Origin: Thiosocius sp963736445
GTDB lineage: Bacteria; Pseudomonadota; Gammaproteobacteria; Chromatiales; Chromatiaceae
Assembly: GCA_963736445.1 (NCBI GenBank)
Contig: CAVTOY010000019.1
Coordinates: 62,001-126,000, forward strand
Direction: 5' to 3'
Length of the DNA stretch: 64,000 nt
The notes beneath the pieces are model-generated. The model was not told the origin of the DNA, searched no databases, and saw only the letters and a program-made list of their open reading frames with translations. Positions within the stretch are counted from its first letter, which is position 1; each line of letters begins with the position of its first letter. The translations under genes and the position numbers were made by a program. Positions 60,118 through 64,000 of the stretch are shown here, piece by piece.

Positions 60118-61533
60118 TCAGCCGACGTCCAGCTTGTCCACGGTCTCGAACTCGAACTTGATCTCTTTCCACGTCTCCATGGCGATCGCGAGTTCCGGGC
60201 TGTGCTTGGCCGCTTCGGTAAGGATGTCACGGGCCTCTTTCTCGATCTCGCGACCCTCGTTGCGCGCCTTGACCGACGCCTCCAGGGCTACACGGTTGGC
60301 AGCGGCGCCGGCGGCATTACCCCAGGGGTGACCTTGGGTACCACCACCGAACTGCAGCATGGAATCATCACCGAAGATCGTAACCAGTGCCGGCATGTGC
60401 CAGACGTGGATACCACCGGAGGCGACGGCGAACACACCCGGCAGCGAGCCCCAATCCTGGTCGAAGAACACGCCGCGAGAGCGATCTTCAGGAACAAAGG
60501 ACTCGCGCAGCTGGTCGACGAACCCCAGCGTCGAGGCCCGGTCTCCTTCCAGCTTGCCGACCACAGTACCGGTGTGCAGGTGGTCGCCGCCTGACAGGCG
60601 CAGGCACTTGGCCAGCACGCGGAAGTGGATACCATGCTTTGGATGACGGTCGATAACCGCGTGCATCGCACGGTGGATGTGTAGCAGCATGCCGTTTTCA
60701 CGGCACCAGTTGGCCAGACCCGTGTTGGCAGTGAAACCACCGGTCAGGAAGTCGTGCATCAGGATCGGAGAGCCCACTTCCTTCGCGAACTCGGCACGCT
60801 TGTACATTTCTTCCGGCGTGGCGGCGGTAACGTTCAGATAGTGACCCTTGCGCTCGCCGGTTTCCTGCTCCGCCTTCTGAATGGCCTCGCCAACGAACTC
60901 GAAGCGGTCCCGCCAACGCATGAACGGCTGAGAGTTCACGTTCTCGTCGTCTTTGGTCATGTCCAGACCGCCGCGCAGACATTCGTAAACGGCGCGCCCG
61001 TAGTTTTTCGCAGACAGACCCAGCTTCGGCTTGATGGTGGCGCCGAGCATCGGACGGCCATACTTGGCCAGGCGATCACGCTCGACCTGGATGCCGGCCG
61101 GCGGGCCGCCACAGGTCTTGATGTAGGCGATTGGGAAGCGGATGTCTTCGAGGCGCAGGTGCTTCAGCGCCTTGAAGCCGAATACGTTACCAACCAGCGA
61201 GGTCAGCACGTTGACCACCGAACCCTCTTCGAAGAGGTCGATCGGATAGGCTACGAAGGCATAGAACGATTCGGAGTCGCCCGGCACGTCTTCGATACGG
61301 TATGCGCGGCCCTTGTAGTACTCCAGATCAGTCAGAAGTTCGGACCACACCGTGCTCCAGGTGCCGGTGGAAGATTCAGCTGCCACCGCGGCGGCGACCT
61401 CTTCACGCGGCACTTCGGGCTGACCCGTCACTTTGAAGCAGGCCAGCAGGTCGGTATCCAAGGGTACATAATCTGGCGTCCAATACATGTCGCGGTATTC
61501 TTTAACACCGGCGTCATAGGTCTTTACGGCCAT
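60118..61533 (-). CDS. cbbL: RuBisCO large subunit (form IA)
   Basis: The 471-residue catalytic subunit fixes CO2 on RuBP. The active-site elements are present: KPKLGLSAKNYGRA with the catalytic Lys, GGLDMTKDDENVNSQ with the carbamylated Lys, HIHRAMHAVIDR, and SGGDHLHTGTVVGKLEG with loop 6. The sequence is of the proteobacterial form IA type. ATG at 61533 follows AGGAG; an upstream TTG would add two residues. It is the first gene of the carboxysome operon. Confidence 0.99.
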   Translation of the reverse strand: MAVKTYDAGVKEYRDMYWTPDYVPLDTDLLACFKVTGQPEVPREEVAAAVAAESSTGTWSTVWSELLTDLEYYKGRAYRIEDVPGDSESFYAFVAYPIDLFEEGSVVNVLTSLVGNVFGFKALKHLRLEDIRFPIAYIKTCGGPPAGIQVERDRLAKYGRPMLGATIKPKLGLSAKNYGRAVYECLRGGLDMTKDDENVNSQPFMRWRDRFEFVGEAIQKAEQETGERKGHYLNVTAATPEEMYKRAEFAKEVGSPILMHDFLTGGFTANTGLANWCRENGMLLHIHRAMHAVIDRHPKHGIHFRVLAKCLRLSGGDHLHTGTVVGKLEGDRASTLGFVDQLRESFVPEDRSRGVFFDQDWGSLPGVFAVASGGIHVWHMPALVTIFGDDSMLQFGGGTQGHPWGNAAGAAANRVALEASVKARNEGREIEKEARDILTEAAKHSPELAIAMETWKEIKFEFETVDKLDVG

Positions 61534-61619
61534 GGGCAACTCCTGTTCGATGGTTAGGGTGGCAATTCGGTGGGGCTATCGTTGATGCGACGCGCAGCAT
61601 AGATAGAGTAGACTAGATC

Positions 61620-61652
61620 CAGCAAATAAATCCTATCATTGGTTTCCATAGG
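61620..61652 (-). promoter_or_regulatory. Candidate CbbR operator and cbbL promoter
   Basis: CCTAT and ATAGG are separated by 11 bp (61632-61652), giving the T-N11-A palindrome of LysR-type regulators. On the minus strand a poor -35-like TTGCTG follows directly. The spacing fits activation by CbbR. Both are inferred; no other operator is evident in the 240-bp gap. Confidence 0.5.
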
Positions 61653-61772
61653 TCATCATCTATATATTTGACCTTGCCGATAGGCGGCGTGGGCGATTGA
61701 GGCGGTCTCGAAGTGCTGGTCGGCGGTCCCCGCGGGCTTGCGCCACGAAGGGCGCTGGACGACCCGGTTGGT

Positions 61773-62292
61773 CTACAGCAGCCCTTCGATCAGGGCCTCG
61801 ACCTCGGGGTGGTCGAATTCGCGCCCGCCGATCGCGCGAAAGCGGATATTGCCTTCCTTGTCCAGCAGATAGGTCGTCGGCAGGCCCTTCACCTTGTACT
61901 GCTCCGCGACCCGGCTCTCGCGATCGAACAGGATCGGGAAGGTCGGCGCCAGGACTCAGACGCCCGGTGAACTCGAACACCAGGTCCGGGATCCTCGAAC
62001 TGGTTGACCGCCACCACCACCAGGCCGCGCTCGCGGTATTTTTCGTACAGGCGCTCCATGAGGGCATCTCGCGCCGACAGGGCGGGCACCAGGTCGCCCA
62101 GAAGTTGAGCATCACGACCTTGCCGCGAAAGTCGCTCAGGCTGTGCGCTTCGCCATCCATGTCCGGCAGGGTGAAATCCGGGGCCGCCAGGGGCGGCGAG
62201 ACCGGGTTCATCTTGTGGCCGAGCGGCGGCAGATCGGCGGCACCCGCGGCAGACACGCGCAACAGCAGAGCGAGCGCGACCGGGCTAGGCAT
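61773..62292 (-). pseudogene. TlpA/ResA-like thioredoxin gene broken by frameshifts
   Basis: Joined across frames, the product has a signal peptide (SPVALALLLRVSAAGA), FTLPDMDGEAHSLSDFRG, the redox site FWATWCPPCRREMP, then ERLYEKYRERGLVVVAVNQF, LVFEFTGRLSPG and a C-terminal VEALIEGLL before a stop at 61773. At least three frame changes are needed (near 62070, 61990 and 61945). All the parts are well conserved, so sequencing errors are more likely than decay. A thioredoxin gene beside cbbL is common in sulfur oxidisers. Confidence 0.7.
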
Positions 62293-62833
62293 CAGTCTCT
62301 GGCGCCGGGGCACATTCCAGATCCGGCAGGACTTTTCATAACGTTTACCCTCGATTGACCAGACCACTTTCAGACTGACCCGGCTGCCGTGCGGCTCGGC
62401 CATGGTCGTGAAACCCTGTATCCAGTCGCCGACCGCGAAGGTCGGATCATCGGCCAGGATGGACCAGCTGAAGCGCACACCCATGCCATGCCATTCCTCA
62501 AGCCATTCGCTCTTGGTCTTGATCGGCCGTTCGACGCCCGTCCGCAGCCATATAACGCCAGTCGGCGACCTGATAGACTAGGGGCTGATCGGCGAGTTGC
62601 GCACGATGGTACCGAACACGCAGCGCGTCGCGACCGCCTCGAGCACCGCTTCGGCAGGCCGCGCGCCGCATAGCTGGCGCGGATGAAATCCGGCGGCACC
62701 TGAATAAGTTCGATACCCAGACCATCGCCCTCGTACTTCCAGTGCTTGAGTCCGGTGGCCGGCTCCACCGACATCACCGACCGGATTGATCCGCCGACGC
62801 GGGCTGTACGCACGGCCAGCACAGCAACAGCAT
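62290..62833 (-). pseudogene. Exported protein of unknown function, broken by frameshifts
   Basis: Joined across frames, the product begins with a short signal (MLLLCWPCVQPASA), continues GLKHWKYEGDGLGIELIQVP, EAVLEAVATRCVFGTIVRNS, DQPLVYQVADWRY, HGMGVRFSWSILADDPTFAV and ends near SPAGSGMCPGARD. The stop would overlap the tlpA-like start (TGATG). Four or more frame changes are needed. No family is recognised. Confidence 0.5.
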
Positions 62834-62926
62834 AGGATCAAGTACGCCTCGATTATGTCGACACGCTTATCCCCGTGAGCATACCTGGACCTCCCGTTCG
62901 CCTGTCGTGCCGATGACCGCACGAGT

Positions 62927-64000
62927 CTAATCGAAAAAGGCCAGCACCTGATCGAGCTCGCGGGTGCGCGCGAACGCGCGGCATCGCGTCGAGAAAGGTC
63001 TGCCCATAGCCCTTTTTCAACAGGCGCGGGTCGCACATTACCAGCACGCCGCGGTCGCTCACATCGCGGATCAGGCGCCCGGCACCCTGCTTGAGCGCGA
63101 TCGCCGCCTGCGGCACCTGGTGCTGCATGAAGGGGTTGCCGCCGCGACGCCTGATCGCATCCAGACGCGCCTGCAGCACCGGGTCGCCGGGCGAGGCGAA
63201 CGGCAGCTTGTCGATCACCACCAGCGACAGCGCATCGCCGCGCACATCGACACCCTCCCAGAAGCTGGCGGTGCCGAGCAGCACCGCGTTGCCGTGCTCG
63301 ACGAAACGTTCTCGAGCAGCTCGGCCTTGGGCGCACTGCCCTGCACCAGCAGCGGAAACGTCGACCTGGTCCTCGAGCAGGTCGGCGGCCTGTCGCAGCG
63401 CGCGGTGGCTGGTGAACAGCAGAAAGGCGCGGCCGCCGCTCGCTTCGCAGGATCGGCACCGCCAGGTCGACCACCGCCTCCGTATAGCCGGGGTCGCTGG
63501 GCTGCGGCATGTCGCGCGGCACGAACCACAGCGCCTGGTTCGGATAGTCGAACGGGCTGTCCCACTTCTGCGTGCTGGCATCGAACAGGCCGAGCTGGTG
63601 TTGGAAATGTTCGAAGCTGTCGCCGACGGCCAGGGTCGCGGAGGTGAATACCCAGGCCGCCGGGTGGCGCTGCATCTGCAGCCGAACACCTCGGCGACAT
63701 CCAGCGGCGTGCTGTTCAGGCGCAGGCTCTGCATATAGGTCTCGAACCAGCGGATATCCTCGTTGCCCTCCTCCGGGCTGATCAGCATCTGCAGCTGGCT
63801 TGCCAGGGTCTCGCAGCGGGCCAGACAGGAATCCAGGCCCTTGCCACGACCCTGGATGGACTCGAGCATCACCTTGAGTCGCCTCAGCTGACCACGGCAG
63901 ACGTCCAGCGCCTCCAACGCAGCGCCCTCCGCCTCGACCTCGGCCCAGGACCCGCGGCGCAGCGCCTGGCCGAATGCCAGACGCAGGTCGCGCGCCGACC
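62927..64000 (-). pseudogene. DinG/YoaA-like ATP-dependent helicase, partial and frameshifted
   Basis: The visible C-terminal part has coherent segments in different frames: WVFTSATLAVGDSFEHFQ, FLLFTSHRALRQAADLL, VLLGTASFWEGVDVRGDAL, IDKLPFASPGDPVL, QGAGRLIRDVSDRGVLVMCD and an end RTRELDQVLAFFD with a stop at 62927. The motifs are those of DinG-type superfamily 2 helicases (helicase motifs IV-VI). The gene continues beyond the window. Several frame changes are needed, as in the two genes next to it. Confidence 0.8.

Noticed and set aside
61660..62484. A single continuous minus-strand frame read as one 274-residue protein
   Set aside because: It joins the end of one exported protein with the first half of a TlpA-like protein and then leaves the thioredoxin frame; the conserved parts continue in other frames.
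1..64000. tRNA, rRNA and CRISPR elements
   Set aside because: I looked for T-loop-like motifs, rRNA-like stretches and regularly spaced repeats and saw none; a tRNA search program would be needed to exclude a weak tRNA.

Overview
The window reads as the chromosome of a high-G+C, chemolithoautotrophic, sulfur-oxidising gammaproteobacterium. Three things support this: a complete alpha-carboxysome operon with form IA RuBisCO on the minus strand (about 52.8-61.5 kb), a mesophilic-type sulfur oxygenase reductase (46.6 kb), and the general gene content (EpmB, FimX-like protein, ExoI, TsaB, NrdAB with a double ATP-cone). No rRNA, tRNA, CRISPR array, prophage or complete insertion sequence was seen.

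Layout. 0-4.5 kb: the 3' end of epmB, a large conserved protein and a FimX-like degenerate GGDEF/EAL protein. 4.5-8.2 kb (minus): an apparent five-gene operon (two exported basic proteins rich in an F-R-P motif, an orphan ParA ATPase, a membrane TPR protein and a membrane coiled-coil protein), driven by a promoter that is nearly a copy of the nrdAB promoter. A paralogue of the first exported protein lies just upstream (8.3-8.9 kb). 9.0-14.5 kb (minus): an RND efflux pair whose pump has a long Lys/Ala/Arg-rich tail. 14.9-21.2 kb: dynamin-like GTPase and ROK kinase, then nrtR-nadA-polyphosphate:AMP phosphotransferase and a SirB2-like protein. 21.1-28.5 kb: cytochrome b561-type protein, TlpA-like thioredoxin, nrdA-nrdB and a small zinc-ribbon gene. 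28.6-46.4 kb: mostly single housekeeping or uncharacterised genes (folE, SprT-like, HIT, GIY-YIG, acyltransferase, rhodanese, ankyrin lipoprotein, sbcB, tsaB, quinone oxidoreductase), with a 166-bp MITE-like palindrome at 35.4 kb. 46.6-52.7 kb: SOR, a SulP transporter, the tandem-BMC shell protein CsoS1D, a Nudix protein and a CbbR-type regulator. 52.8-61.5 kb (minus): cbbL-cbbS-csoS2-csoSCA-csoS4A-csoS4B-csoS1-csoS1-bfr-like-acRAF-mcdA-mcdB. 61.7-64 kb: a TlpA-like gene, an exported protein and a DinG-like helicase, all broken by clustered frameshifts that look like poor sequence rather than biology.

How the parts fit. The carboxysome operon builds the CO2-fixing compartment and positions it (McdAB). 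The SulP carrier next to csoS1D is a candidate bicarbonate supplier, and SOR makes reduced sulfur available for energy. The most unusual signal is regulatory. Paired NrdR boxes with exact 32-bp periodicity occur three times: before nrdA, before the ParA/F-R-P operon (with DnaA-box-like sites at the same offsets as in the nrdA promoter) and before a small zinc-ribbon gene beside nrdB. This suggests that an undescribed ParA-type envelope system is co-regulated with dNTP synthesis and replication.
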